Shown: piece by piece, positions 25,844-34,104 of the stretch | How the letters are laid out: each line of letters begins with the position of its first letter | Position numbering within the stretch: position 1 is the stretch's first letter | Source: JACVRW01 sp963819115 | GTDB taxonomy: Bacteria; Actinomycetota; Thermoleophilia; Solirubrobacterales; Thermoleophilaceae | DNA length: 64,000 nt | Direction: 5' to 3' | Assembly (NCBI GenBank): GCA_963819115.1 | Contig: CAWFUR010000011.1 | Coordinates: forward strand, 1,860,001 to 1,924,000 | Notes under the pieces: generated by a model | The model's input: the letters and a program-made list of their open reading frames with translations, nothing else | Told to the model about the DNA's origin: nothing | The model's database searches: none | Translations under genes and position numbers: made by a program

Positions 25844-27802
25844 GTGTCCAACCGGCTCGCGGGCGAGACATCGCCCTACCTCCTCCAGCACAAGGACAAC
25901 CCCGTCGACTGGTACCCCTGGGGCGAGGAGGCGCTCGGGCGGGCGCGGGCCGGGAACCTGCCGATCCTTCTTTCGATCGGATATTCGGCCTGCCACTGGT
26001 GTCACGTCATGGAGCGCGAGTCCTTCGAGGACGAGGACACGGCCCGGCTCATGAACGAGCGCTTCGTGTGCATCAAGCTGGATCGCGAGGAGCGCCCCGA
26101 CCTGGACTCCATCTACATGGAGGCCTGTCAGGCGATGACCGGGAGCGGCGGCTGGCCCCTGAACGTCTTTCTCACCCCGGAGCAGGTGCCGTTCTACGCC
26201 GGCACCTACTTCCCGCCCGAGCCTCGGATGGGCGCCCCCAGCTGGCGCCAGGTGCTGGGCGCGGTGGCCGAAGCCTGGACCGACCGCGCCGAGGAGATCC
26301 GGGCCGACGCCGGCAGGGTGGCCGAGCGCCTGCGCGGAGGCGCACTGCTGAAGCCATCGGAGGATCGGCTCCAGGAGAGTGCGCTCGACGAGGCGGTGGA
26401 TGCCCTGCGCAAGGGCTATGACCGCGTGCACGGCGGCTTCGGCGGGGCGCCCAAGTTCCCACCCGCGTCCGCCGTGGAGCTGATGCTCCGCCGCGGCGAG
26501 TTGGACCTCGCGCTGCACACCCTGCGATCGATGGCGGCCGGCGGCATCCACGACCAGGTGGGCGGGGGATTCCACCGCTACACGGTGGACGACCGCTGGC
26601 TGGTGCCCCACTTCGAGAAGATGCTCTACGACAACGCATTGCTGGCCCGGGCCTACGTGCACGGCTGGCAGGTGAGCGCGGACCCGCTGATGCGGGACGT
26701 GGCCGAGGACACCCTCGACTGGATGCTGAAGGAGATGCGCGGTCCGGAGGGCGGCTTCTACTCGGCCCTCGACGCCGACTCCGAGGGCGTGGAGGGCCGC
26801 TTCTACGTGTGGAGCCTCGACGAGCTGCGGGAGATCCTGGGCGACGAGGCCGATGAGGCCATCGCGTGGTTCGGGGCCACGCAGCGCGGCAACTTCGAGG
26901 GCGCGAACATCCTGGTGCGCGGCGACGGGCCGGAGCCCGCGGGCCTGCCGGAGTGGCGCCGGCGCCTCTACGAGGTCCGCGCGCAGCGGATCTGGCCCGG
27001 CCTCGACGACAAGCGGCTCACGGCCTGGAACGCACTGGCCATCTCTGCGCTGGCCGACGCCGGAGCCGCCTTCCAGCGGGACGACTATCTGGACGCGGCG
27101 CGCCGGGCCGCGGGGTTCGTGCTCACCGACCTGCGCGAGGGCGGCGAGGGCAGGCTGCTGCGCACGTGGAAGGACGGGAGCGGGCGCCTGAACGCCTACC
27201 TCGAGGATCACGCCTTCCTGCTCGAGGCGCTGCTCAGCCTCTACGAGGCGACGTTCGAGCCGCGGTGGTTCACCGCGGCCCGGGATCTGGCCGACACCAT
27301 GATCGCCCGCTTCGCCGACGAGGAGAACGGCGGGTTCTTCGAGACCTCGGACGACCACGAGCAGCTCGTGGCCCGGCGCAAGGATCTGGAGGACCACCCC
27401 ATCCCCTCGGGCAACTCCAGCGCCGCCTACGGGCTGCTGCGCCTGGGCGCGCTCACCGGCGAGCACGAGTACGAACGGCGTGCCGAGTCGGCGCTGCGGC
27501 TCCTGCACCAGATCGCCGCAAAGCACCCGCAGGCCTTCGCGCACCTGCTCCAGGCGCTCGACTTCCGGCTCGCCCCGGTGCGGGAGGTGGCGCTGGTGGG
27601 ATCCGGCCGCGAGCCACTCGAGCGCGTGCTGCGGTCCGCGTTCCGCCCCCACCTCGTGGTGGCCGGCGGCGACCCCGATGGCGTGCCCCTGCTCGAGGGC
27701 CGCACCGCGGTGGACGGGCGTGCCACGGCCTACGTGTGCGAGCGCTTCGCCTGCCGAGCGCCGGTCACCGAGCCGGAGGAGCTGGCACGGCTGCTCTCCT
27801 AG
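25844..27802 (+). CDS. DUF255/YyaL-type thioredoxin-like plus (alpha/alpha)6-barrel protein
   Basis: About 652 residues. The N-terminal domain is the DUF255 thioredoxin fold with SACHWCHVMERESFED (a CxxC-like pair) and NRLAGETSPYLLQHKDNPVDW at the start. The rest is a helical toroid resembling N-acylglucosamine epimerases. This is the conserved SPATA20/YyaL family, whose biochemical role is not settled. GTG 25844 gives the family's normal start; ATG 25811 is an alternative. The following M28 peptidase gene begins three bases after the stop. Confidence 0.88.
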   Translation: MSNRLAGETSPYLLQHKDNPVDWYPWGEEALGRARAGNLPILLSIGYSACHWCHVMERESFEDEDTARLMNERFVCIKLDREERPDLDSIYMEACQAMTGSGGWPLNVFLTPEQVPFYAGTYFPPEPRMGAPSWRQVLGAVAEAWTDRAEEIRADAGRVAERLRGGALLKPSEDRLQESALDEAVDALRKGYDRVHGGFGGAPKFPPASAVELMLRRGELDLALHTLRSMAAGGIHDQVGGGFHRYTVDDRWLVPHFEKMLYDNALLARAYVHGWQVSADPLMRDVAEDTLDWMLKEMRGPEGGFYSALDADSEGVEGRFYVWSLDELREILGDEADEAIAWFGATQRGNFEGANILVRGDGPEPAGLPEWRRRLYEVRAQRIWPGLDDKRLTAWNALAISALADAGAAFQRDDYLDAARRAAGFVLTDLREGGEGRLLRTWKDGSGRLNAYLEDHAFLLEALLSLYEATFEPRWFTAARDLADTMIARFADEENGGFFETSDDHEQLVARRKDLEDHPIPSGNSSAAYGLLRLGALTGEHEYERRAESALRLLHQIAAKHPQAFAHLLQALDFRLAPVREVALVGSGREPLERVLRSAFRPHLVVAGGDPDGVPLLEGRTAVDGRATAYVCERFACRAPVTEPEELARLLS

Positions 27803-27804
27803 CC

Positions 27805-28656
27805 GTGCTCGGCCTTCTGGTGCCGAGCACGTCACCGGTGGACGCCTACTCCGTGGCCACCGGCATCTCCGCCCGAGGGCCGCGGCCGGCGGCGAGCGCC
27901 GCCGAGGCGCGCGCCCACCGGCGCATGCGCCGCATCTTCTCCGGCGCCGGGCTGCGCGTGGCCGTCCAGGGATTCGCGGTGCCGGGACGAGGGCGGTCCC
28001 GCAACGTGATCGGCATCTATGACACGCCCCGGGAGGAGCGGAGCCCGAGCAGCGGTCGGGCGAGCACCGCACCACGCCGTTCCTCATGCCTGCGGATCGT
28101 GATGGCACACACCGATTCCGCACCCGGCGCCCCGGGGGCGAACGACAACGCGTCCGGCCTCGGCGTGCTCGCCGCGCTGGCCGGGCGCATGGCCCGGATC
28201 CATCCGCGCTGCGACGTCTGGCTGGTGGCCACCGGCGCGGAGGAGCGCCTCTACACCGGATCTCCCGACCACCTCGGCGCGCTGGCGCTCGCCCGCCGGG
28301 CGCGAGCGCATGGGGCGCGACGGCGTCTGCGCATCGCGCTGTCCCTCGACGAGGTGGGGCGCGACCGCCCGTTCTGGCTCCGCTCTCCGGCGCCCTCCGC
28401 CCGGCCCCGTGTGGAGGGCGCCGTGCTCGGCGCCGCCCGGCGCGCGGGAGTCCCCGTCCGGTGGGTGCGGGACGAGGGCACGGGCAACTCCGACCACCGC
28501 GAGTTCGAGCTCCTCGGGCTGCCGGGCGCGAAGCTCGGCGTGGGCGCGGGCGGCGAGCCCTGCCGCCACACACCCTGCGACCGGCCCTCGCGGCTCGACC
28601 GCACCTCCCTCCGGCTGGCCCGGCGGGTGGTCGAGAGGATCCTCCAAGCGCCCTAA
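27805..28656 (+). CDS. Secreted M28-type zinc aminopeptidase with an in-frame repeat insertion
   Basis: About 283 residues. Zinc-site motifs of the M28 family are in order: VMAHTDSAPGAPGANDNASG (His and bridging Asp), VATGAEE (Glu), LSLDEVG (Asp) and the distal His in PCRHTPC. It should remove N-terminal residues outside the cell. GTG 27805 gives a short signal peptide. A GTG near 27736, overlapping the previous gene, would give a better one. Residues from 28031 to 28078 are a translated copy of a dispersed hairpin repeat (REERSPSSGRASTAPRR), placed between the first strand (NVIGIYDTP) and the strand before the zinc His. Confidence 0.78.
   Translation: MLGLLVPSTSPVDAYSVATGISARGPRPAASAAEARAHRRMRRIFSGAGLRVAVQGFAVPGRGRSRNVIGIYDTPREERSPSSGRASTAPRRSSCLRIVMAHTDSAPGAPGANDNASGLGVLAALAGRMARIHPRCDVWLVATGAEERLYTGSPDHLGALALARRARAHGARRRLRIALSLDEVGRDRPFWLRSPAPSARPRVEGAVLGAARRAGVPVRWVRDEGTGNSDHREFELLGLPGAKLGVGAGGEPCRHTPCDRPSRLDRTSLRLARRVVERILQAP
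28031..28078 (-). repeat. Dispersed hairpin repeat, copy F, inside the M28 gene
   Basis: Read on the minus strand: GGTGCGGTGCTC, stem GCCCGA/TCGGGC with a seven-base loop, then TCCGCTCCTCC. It keeps the peptidase frame open. The same translated pattern (EERSP...RAST) appears where other copies are read in this frame. Confidence 0.75.
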
Positions 28657-28662
28657 AGAGGG

Positions 28663-28706
28663 CATGGTCCGGTGCTCGCCCGGCCAGCGCCCGGGCTGCT
28701 CCTCCC
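28663..28706 (+). repeat. Dispersed hairpin repeat, copy B
   Basis: ATGGTCCGGTGCTC precedes the stem GCCCGG/CCGGGC, then TGCTCCTCC (three bases shorter than other copies on this side). It starts seven bases after the M28 stop codon and ends 30 bases before the MMPL gene. Confidence 0.75.
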
Positions 28707-28735
28707 AGGGGGCGTTATGTAAGAGTGGCCGCCGC

Positions 28736-30859
28736 ATGAGCGCGCTCCTCGCCCGTGTCGTCCGGCCCCGAACTCGCGTGGTGATCATCGGCCTCTGGCT
28801 GGTGGCGGTCTTCGTCTGCTTTTCGTTCAACCTGCCGGGCAAGTTCTCGGACGCTGAGCGCAACGAGTCGAGCTCCTACCTCCCGAGCGATGCCGAATCC
28901 ACGCGCGCGCTCGAGGCCACCAAGCGCCTGACGCGCGGCGAGCAGGCGGCCATGGTGATCGTGTACCGCCGAGAGGGCGGTCTCACGGCCGCGGACCGGC
29001 GGCGGATCGCCGCGAACGTGGTGCGCCTCAACGCGCTCCGCTACCCGCAGCTCCAGCGCACCCGCGGTCGCGCCTTCCGCCTGGGCGCGATATCGCGGGA
29101 TCGCACCGCCGCGCTGGTCACGGCCAGCATCACCTCGAACGGCGAATCGGAGACGATCGCCGACCCGGTGAAGGATGCCCGCGACATCGTGGGCACGGGC
29201 GACGGTGGCCTCGAGATACGCGTGACCGGCCCCGCCGGCTACTCGGCCGACGCGATCAAGGTCTTCGAGCAGATCAACGGCTCACTGGTCGGCGCGGCGT
29301 TCCTGCTCGTCTTCGTGCTGCTGATCTTCATCTACCGGAGCCCCATCCTGCTCTGGTTCCCGTTGCTCACCGTGGCATTCGCGGAGATCACCACCCGCGG
29401 CATCGGCTGGGCGCTCACGGAGGCAGGGGTGACGGTGAACGGCCAGTCCTCCTCGATCCTGTCGGTCCTTGTGCTCGGCGCGGGCACCGATTACGCGCTG
29501 CTGATCGTGGCCCGGTACCGGGAGGAGCTGCGAAGACACGAGGACCGCACCGAGGCGATGACCGAGGCACTCCGCAGCGCCGGGCCCGCCATCGTCGCAT
29601 CGGGCGCCACCGTGATCGCCGCCCTGCTCACGCTGTCCGTGGCCGAGCTGAACAGCACGGCGAGCCTCGGCCCCATCGGCGCGCTCGGGATCGCCGTGGC
29701 CATGACCTCCATGCTCACGCTGCTCCCCGCGGCGCTCGTGATCGCGCCGCGCGGCGTCTTCTGGCCCCGGGTTCCGATGGTCGGGGAGGAGGGCGACGAT
29801 GCCACGCACGGCCGCTGGCGGCGCCTGGCCGACCGCATCAGCCTGCGTCCCCGGCGCATCTGGGTGACCGTGACCGCCGTGCTGCTGCTGATGGCGCTGG
29901 GCAACCTGAACTACAACGACAGCCTCACCACCGGCAACAGCTTCCGGGACTCCGTGGACTCGGTGGAGGGCCAGGAGTTGATCGACAAGTCGTTTCCCGG
30001 CGGCGCCAATGCGCCCACCGAGGTGGTGGTCCGCGACGCCGCGGCCGCGGCCCGGGTGGCGTCGGCTCTCAGGCGAACTGAGGGGGTGAACAGGGTGTTT
30101 CCGGTGATCCGCGGGCCGGACGGCGTTCTACTGGACGTGATCCTCGACAGCGACCCCTACGACTCGAACACCTTCGGCCTGGTGCCTCGCATCAGGCAGG
30201 TGGCCCACGCGGCGGGCGGCCCGGCAACGCTCGTGGGAGGCGCCACGGCGGTGGAGTACGACGTGCGCCAGGCCAACAAGCACGACGCCAAGGTGATCGT
30301 GCCCCTCACGCTCGCCGTGGTTCTGATCGTGCTGATCCTGCTGCTGCGGGCGCTCGTGGCCCCGCTGATCCTCACCGCCACCGTCGTCCTGTCCTTCTCC
30401 GCCGCACTCGGCGTGGGGTTCATCGTGTTCGACGTGATCTTCGGGCTACCGGGGAGCTCGCCCGACCTGGCCCTGTTCGCCTTTGTGTTCCTGGTGGCGC
30501 TGGGCATCGACTACAACATCTTCCTGATGGCCCGGGTGCGTGAGGAATCGACGCACTACGGGGCCCGTGAGGGCATGACGAGGGGGCTGGCGGTGACCGG
30601 CGGCGTTATCACGTCGGCGGGCGTCGTGCTGGCCGGCACGTTCCTGGTGCTTGCCGTGCTTCCGCTCACGTTCCTCACCGAGCTCGGATTCGTGGTGGCC
30701 TTCGGGGTGCTGCTCGACACCCTGATCGTGAGGTCAGTCCTCGTCCCGGCCCTCGTCTTCGACATCGGCCCGCGGATCTGGTGGCCGTCGTCGCTGGCGT
30801 CGTCGATCGACCGCCGCGCCCGCCGCCGCCACGACGCCGAGACAACGTCGGCGCCCTAG
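28736..30859 (+). CDS. MMPL-family RND-like transporter
   Basis: About 707 residues from ATG 28736. The classic doubled layout is visible: one N-terminal helix, an extracytoplasmic domain (about 50-165), six helices with GAGTDYALLIVARYREEL near 255, then the repeat with a second external domain and ALGIDYNIFLMARVREES near 590. These Asp-Tyr motifs are the proton-relay sites of MmpL proteins. Such transporters export lipids or small hydrophobic compounds. The MSALLARVVRPRTRVV start fits the family. The gene converges with glnA, overlapping by four bases. Confidence 0.9.
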   Translation: MSALLARVVRPRTRVVIIGLWLVAVFVCFSFNLPGKFSDAERNESSSYLPSDAESTRALEATKRLTRGEQAAMVIVYRREGGLTAADRRRIAANVVRLNALRYPQLQRTRGRAFRLGAISRDRTAALVTASITSNGESETIADPVKDARDIVGTGDGGLEIRVTGPAGYSADAIKVFEQINGSLVGAAFLLVFVLLIFIYRSPILLWFPLLTVAFAEITTRGIGWALTEAGVTVNGQSSSILSVLVLGAGTDYALLIVARYREELRRHEDRTEAMTEALRSAGPAIVASGATVIAALLTLSVAELNSTASLGPIGALGIAVAMTSMLTLLPAALVIAPRGVFWPRVPMVGEEGDDATHGRWRRLADRISLRPRRIWVTVTAVLLLMALGNLNYNDSLTTGNSFRDSVDSVEGQELIDKSFPGGANAPTEVVVRDAAAAARVASALRRTEGVNRVFPVIRGPDGVLLDVILDSDPYDSNTFGLVPRIRQVAHAAGGPATLVGGATAVEYDVRQANKHDAKVIVPLTLAVVLIVLILLLRALVAPLILTATVVLSFSAALGVGFIVFDVIFGLPGSSPDLALFAFVFLVALGIDYNIFLMARVREESTHYGAREGMTRGLAVTGGVITSAGVVLAGTFLVLAVLPLTFLTELGFVVAFGVLLDTLIVRSVLVPALVFDIGPRIWWPSSLASSIDRRARRRHDAETTSAP

Positions 30860-32205
30860 AGCACCGAGAGGTAGCGGTCCAGCTCCCACTGGGAGACCTG
30901 GACGCGGTAGTCCTCCCACTCCTGCCGCTTGATCTCCACGTAGCGGTTGAAGATGTGCTCGCCGAAGGTGCGCAGCACCAGCTCGGACTCAGCGGTGAGC
31001 TCGATCGCCTCACCGAGCGTCTCGGGCAGCTGCTCGATGCCCAAGCGACGCCGCTCCTCGGGACTGATGTGGTACAGGTTCTTCTCCATCGGCTCGGGCA
31101 GCTCGTAGCCCTTCTCGATGCCCTCCAGCCCGGCCGCCAGCAGGATCGCGAAGGTCAGGTAGGGGTTGCACGCCGGGTCAGGGCAGCGGAGCTCCATGCG
31201 TGTGGCCTGCTCCTTGCCGGGGTGGTACAGCGGCACCCGCACGAGCGCCGAGCGGTTCCGGCGTGACCACGCGCAGTACACCGGCGCCTCGTAGCCGGGC
31301 ACCAGTCGCTTGTAGGAGTTGACCCACTGGGCGAACACCGAGGTGATCTCCCGCGCGTGCTTGAGCTGGCCGGCGATGAAGGCCTTGCCGATGTCCGACA
31401 GGAAGTACTGGTCGTCCGGGTCGTAGAACGCGTTGCTCGAATCCCTGAAGAGCGACTGGTGGGTGTGCATCCCCGACCCGTTCTCGCCGAACAGCGGCTT
31501 CGGCATGAAGGTCGCGTGCCACCCGTACTTCATGGCGTACTCCTTGACCGTGATGCGGTACGTCATGCAGTCGTCCGCCATCTTCAGCGCGTCCGCGTAG
31601 CGCATGTCGATCTCGTGCTGCGAGGGGCCGACCTCGTGGTGGGTGTACTCCACGTGGATGCCTAGCTGCTCCAGGGCCAGCACGGTCTCGCGGCGAACAT
31701 CGGAGCCCGCATCCAGGGTGGTGAGGTCGAAGTAGCCGCCCTCGTCCAGCACCTCGGGGATGCCGCCCTCCGGGCGGGCGTTGCGGAAGTAGAAGAACTC
31801 CAGCTCGGGCCCCACGTAGAAGTTCGTGAACCCGAGCCCCTCGGCACGCTCGAGTGCACGCCGCAGCACCTGGCGCGGGTCGCCCTCGTAGGGCTCCCGG
31901 CTGGGCGTGACCACATCGCAGAACATGCGGGCCACGCCCTTGTCCTCCGGCCGCCACGGAAGCACGGCGAAGGTGGACGGGTCGGGCATGGCGATCATGT
32001 CCGACTCCTCGATGGCGTTGAAGCCGGTGATCGAGGAGCCGTCGAAGCCCATGCCACCCTCGAACGCGTCCTCCAGCTCCTCCGAGTTCACGGAGAAGCT
32101 CTTCAGCTGACCCAGGATGTCCGTGAACCACAGCCGCATGAAGCGGATGTCACGGTCCTTGACGAACGCGATGACGTCCTCGGCGGTCTTCGGCTGGTCG
32201 GCCAT
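30856..32205 (-). CDS. glnA: Glutamine synthetase type I (alpha-like)
   Basis: The product has 449 residues, like the GSI-alpha subtype of Bacillus and shorter than the 470-residue beta subtype. Family motifs: GFDGSSITGFNAIEESDM, VGPELEFFYF, and KPLFGENGSGMHTHQSL of the ATP site. The loop NLYHISPEERRRLGIEQLP resembles the alpha type rather than the adenylylated NLYDLP of the beta type, so adenylylation is unlikely. The enzyme makes glutamine from glutamate, ammonia and ATP in the cytoplasm. GAGGAG four bases before ATG supports the start. Confidence 0.95.
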   Translation of the reverse strand: MADQPKTAEDVIAFVKDRDIRFMRLWFTDILGQLKSFSVNSEELEDAFEGGMGFDGSSITGFNAIEESDMIAMPDPSTFAVLPWRPEDKGVARMFCDVVTPSREPYEGDPRQVLRRALERAEGLGFTNFYVGPELEFFYFRNARPEGGIPEVLDEGGYFDLTTLDAGSDVRRETVLALEQLGIHVEYTHHEVGPSQHEIDMRYADALKMADDCMTYRITVKEYAMKYGWHATFMPKPLFGENGSGMHTHQSLFRDSSNAFYDPDDQYFLSDIGKAFIAGQLKHAREITSVFAQWVNSYKRLVPGYEAPVYCAWSRRNRSALVRVPLYHPGKEQATRMELRCPDPACNPYLTFAILLAAGLEGIEKGYELPEPMEKNLYHISPEERRRLGIEQLPETLGEAIELTAESELVLRTFGEHIFNRYVEIKRQEWEDYRVQVSQWELDRYLSVL

Positions 32206-32285
32206 ACGGCTCCTCGGGTTAGGGGGCTTCTGGAGGAGCGCCGCAGGTTAACGGCGAGCGGCCGCGGGCGTCCCCCGCGCGCCGC

Positions 32286-32642
32286 TCAGAGCCAGGACTG
32301 GGCCCAGGCCTTGAGCGCCGTGACGGCGGGCTGGAGAGCCTCGCCCTTCACGGTGAGGGAGTACTCGACGCGTGCGGGCATGTCATCGAAGACGCGCCGT
32401 CTCACAATGCCCTCGGCCTCGAGCTCCTTCATGCGCTCCGAGAGCAGGCGGTCAGAGAGGTCGGGCACCAGCTGCTTGACCTCGGTGAAACGGGCCGGAC
32501 CGTCCATGAGCACGATCAGGATCGCGCCGGTCCAGCGCTTGCCCACAAGCTCGACCGCCCGGTGGTAGGACGAGCAGCAGGCCTCCCGCTCTCCCCCGTC
32601 GAGGTGGTCAGCCGTCCTCGACCCGGACACCATGATCACCAT
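32286..32642 (-). CDS. HxlR-family winged-helix regulator
   Basis: The product has 118 residues with the HxlR pattern: REACCSSYHRAVELVGKRWT at the N-terminus, FTEVKQLVPDLSDRLLSERM as the recognition region and EYSLTVKGEAL in the wing. Adjacent Cys residues near 22-23 may sense thiol or quinone stress, as in the related YodB/HypR proteins. It lies 25 bases downstream of an AhpD/CMD-like gene on the same strand and probably controls it through the operator at 33290. Confidence 0.85.
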   Translation of the reverse strand: MVIMVSGSRTADHLDGGEREACCSSYHRAVELVGKRWTGAILIVLMDGPARFTEVKQLVPDLSDRLLSERMKELEAEGIVRRRVFDDMPARVEYSLTVKGEALQPAVTALKAWAQSWL

Positions 32643-32667
32643 CGTAGACGCACCTCCGACGACCTGC

Positions 32668-33231
32668 CTACGCAGCCTGCAGAAGGCGCGAGCCCTCCGG
32701 GGATCCGTCCACGGGCAGGTCGGCGGCCCGGGTCACCAGGTTGCTGAACGATGCCAGCCCGACGTGGGCCACCGCCTCCAGGATCTGCTCGTCGGTCCAG
32801 CCCGCCTCGCGAGCCTCTTCCAGAATGTGCAGCGGTGGCGGGGTGTCGGAGGTGACCAGCGCCTTCACGAAGCGGAGAAGGACCGCCTCGTGCTCGTCGC
32901 GAGAGTCGAACTCACGCGCGAGAGCGATCTCGTCGAGGCCGAGCCCGGCCTCGCGGCCCGTGCGTTGCAGCGTGGCGAGAGCGTACTCGCTGCCCTGGTG
33001 CTCCGCCACAGCAAGCGCGATCCGCTGCTGGGTGGCCCACTGGAGCGAGCCGTTGCGAAGCTCCGAACGGAATCGCGCGTAGGCGCGCAGCGCGGCGGGA
33101 GCCCCGCCGAGCACCCCGAGGAAGTTCGGCAGCTGACCGCCGCTCGACAGCGCGCCCTTGAGCACTGGGACGCTCCGCTCGGGCGCCGTGAGCTCATCGT
33201 GGACCTGGAACCTGCTCTCCTTGATCTTCAT
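32668..33231 (-). CDS. Carboxymuconolactone decarboxylase/AhpD-like protein lacking the redox cysteines
   Basis: About 187 residues with the all-helical CMD/AhpD fold (LPNFLGVLGGAPAALRAYARF, QQRIALAVAEHQGSEYALAT). In AhpD-like members the sequence here is ExxGCxxCxxxH. This protein has Ser81 and Ala84 where the two Cys belong, and no His after them. It cannot run thiol peroxide reduction by the usual means. It may be a ligand-binding or lactone-decarboxylase form, or a diverged partner of the HxlR regulator. Start ATG 33231, with a TATACT -10 box at 33270-33275. Confidence 0.75.
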   Translation of the reverse strand: MKIKESRFQVHDELTAPERSVPVLKGALSSGGQLPNFLGVLGGAPAALRAYARFRSELRNGSLQWATQQRIALAVAEHQGSEYALATLQRTGREAGLGLDEIALAREFDSRDEHEAVLLRFVKALVTSDTPPPLHILEEAREAGWTDEQILEAVAHVGLASFSNLVTRAADLPVDGSPEGSRLLQAA

Positions 33232-33269
33232 CCGGTGCTTCACTTTCTGCGTGCCGCTTACGAGCGGTA

Positions 33270-33320
33270 AGTATAGAAGCGAAAGGCGTGCTTGACACTC
33301 CATTAAGGAGTACGTCAAGC
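33270..33320 (-). promoter_or_regulatory. Promoter and palindromic operator before the CMD/HxlR pair
   Basis: TATACT on the minus strand (33275-33270) is a good -10 box. Upstream, arms GCTTGAC and GTCAAGC (33290-33320) enclose ACTCC and GGAGT arms around ATTAA. The inverted repeat covers the -35 region, as expected for an HxlR operator. Confidence 0.6.
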
Positions 33321-33371
33321 GAGGCCCCGCGGATCGGCCGGAGCGGTCCGCGCGCCTACTGGAACGTCTAG

Positions 33372-33416
33372 AAGGAGCGCAGCCCGGGCGTTGGCCGGGG
33401 GAGCACCGCACTATGC
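33372..33416 (-). repeat. Dispersed hairpin repeat, copy C
   Basis: Minus strand: GTGCGGTGCTC, stem CCCGG/CCGGG with loop CCAACG-like, then TGCGCTCCTTC. It starts about two bases after the stop codon of the gene at 33419, the same placement as copies A and B. Confidence 0.7.
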
Positions 33417-33418
33417 GC

Positions 33419-33835
33419 TTACGCGTGCGCGGTCCCGGCGGCCACGGCCACCAGGAAGAGCCCCAGGAAGAACGCCCAGAGCGCAATTCGGTCCGGCTGC
33501 GCGAGCTGGCGCTGGGCGACGCTGGAGCGGCGCCGTGCGGGAGTCGGCTGTCCCGTGATGGTGATCGTGCGCCGCTCGTGCGGAACGCCGGCGGGCACGA
33601 GGCCGGCCGCGGGATGGCGCAGTGGCTCGAGCGGGGTCGCCGCCGGGACGGCCTCGGCCGGGCGCTCGAAGCGCCGCGGCTCGGGGGCGGTGGAGGTCTC
33701 CGTGGGCGCTGGGCGATCGAACCGCCCGACGCGCTGCTCGGCGGCCTCGATCTTGCGCTCCCATTGCGACAACACGTCCTCGCGGGAGAGGTCTTCCATG
33801 TCCTCCCTCAGCGGGTGGGCTCCGGCTGCTGACAT
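33419..33835 (-). CDS. Small tail-anchored membrane protein under a c-di-AMP riboswitch
   Basis: The product has 138 residues with no signal peptide. Residues 1-40 are charged and helix-prone (MEDLSREDVLSQWERKIEAA), followed by a Pro/Ala-rich disordered part and a Thr/Arg patch. One C-terminal membrane helix (ALWAFFLGLFLVAVAAGTAH) ends the protein. The bulk should face the cytoplasm. I recognise no family. Control by c-di-AMP and a short N-terminal helix suggest a regulator or scaffold of the envelope rather than an enzyme. GAGAG lies five bases before ATG 33835. Confidence 0.75.
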   Translation of the reverse strand: MSAAGAHPLREDMEDLSREDVLSQWERKIEAAEQRVGRFDRPAPTETSTAPEPRRFERPAEAVPAATPLEPLRHPAAGLVPAGVPHERRTITITGQPTPARRRSSVAQRQLAQPDRIALWAFFLGLFLVAVAAGTAHA

Positions 33836-33849
33836 CGGCTCTCTTTCGT

Positions 33850-33982
33850 GTGCCTGCGGGGTTAGCTGTCGGGCTCGCGCTGAAAGAGCTGCGCTACGCG
33901 GATCACCGCGATTCGCCCCCGGCCGGGTGGCCTAATGGGTCCCCCGCGCCCTCCGTACCTGCAAAGGGCCTCGGCTTGATCG
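33850..33982 (-). promoter_or_regulatory. c-di-AMP (ydaO/yuaA) riboswitch, copy 3
   Basis: On the minus strand: GATCAAGCCGAGG, GCGGGGGACCCA, GGGGGCGAATCGCGG, AGCTCTTTCAGCGCGAG, CCGACAGCTAACCCCGCAGG. The core matches copies 1 and 2, with small changes (GAC for GTC, GCAGG for GTAGG). The terminal P1 helix is weaker than in copy 2. It lies 14 bases before the membrane-protein gene. Confidence 0.88.
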
Positions 33983-34060
33983 GACGCGGGCATGCTAGCA
34001 GCAGAGCGCATGCGCCGGACGGAAAAGCGCCGCAACCAGCGGGCTTTCCCGGACGAGGAC

Positions 34061-34104
34061 ATAGTCCGGTGCTCGCCCGGCCCACGCCCGGGCTCCGCTC
34101 CTCC
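34061..34104 (+). repeat. Dispersed hairpin repeat, copy D
   Basis: ATAGTCCGGTGCTC, stem GCCCGG/CCGGGC with loop CCCACG, then TCCGCTCCTCC. It abuts the 3' end of the cytochrome c gene, in the gap between that gene and riboswitch copy 3. Confidence 0.75.
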
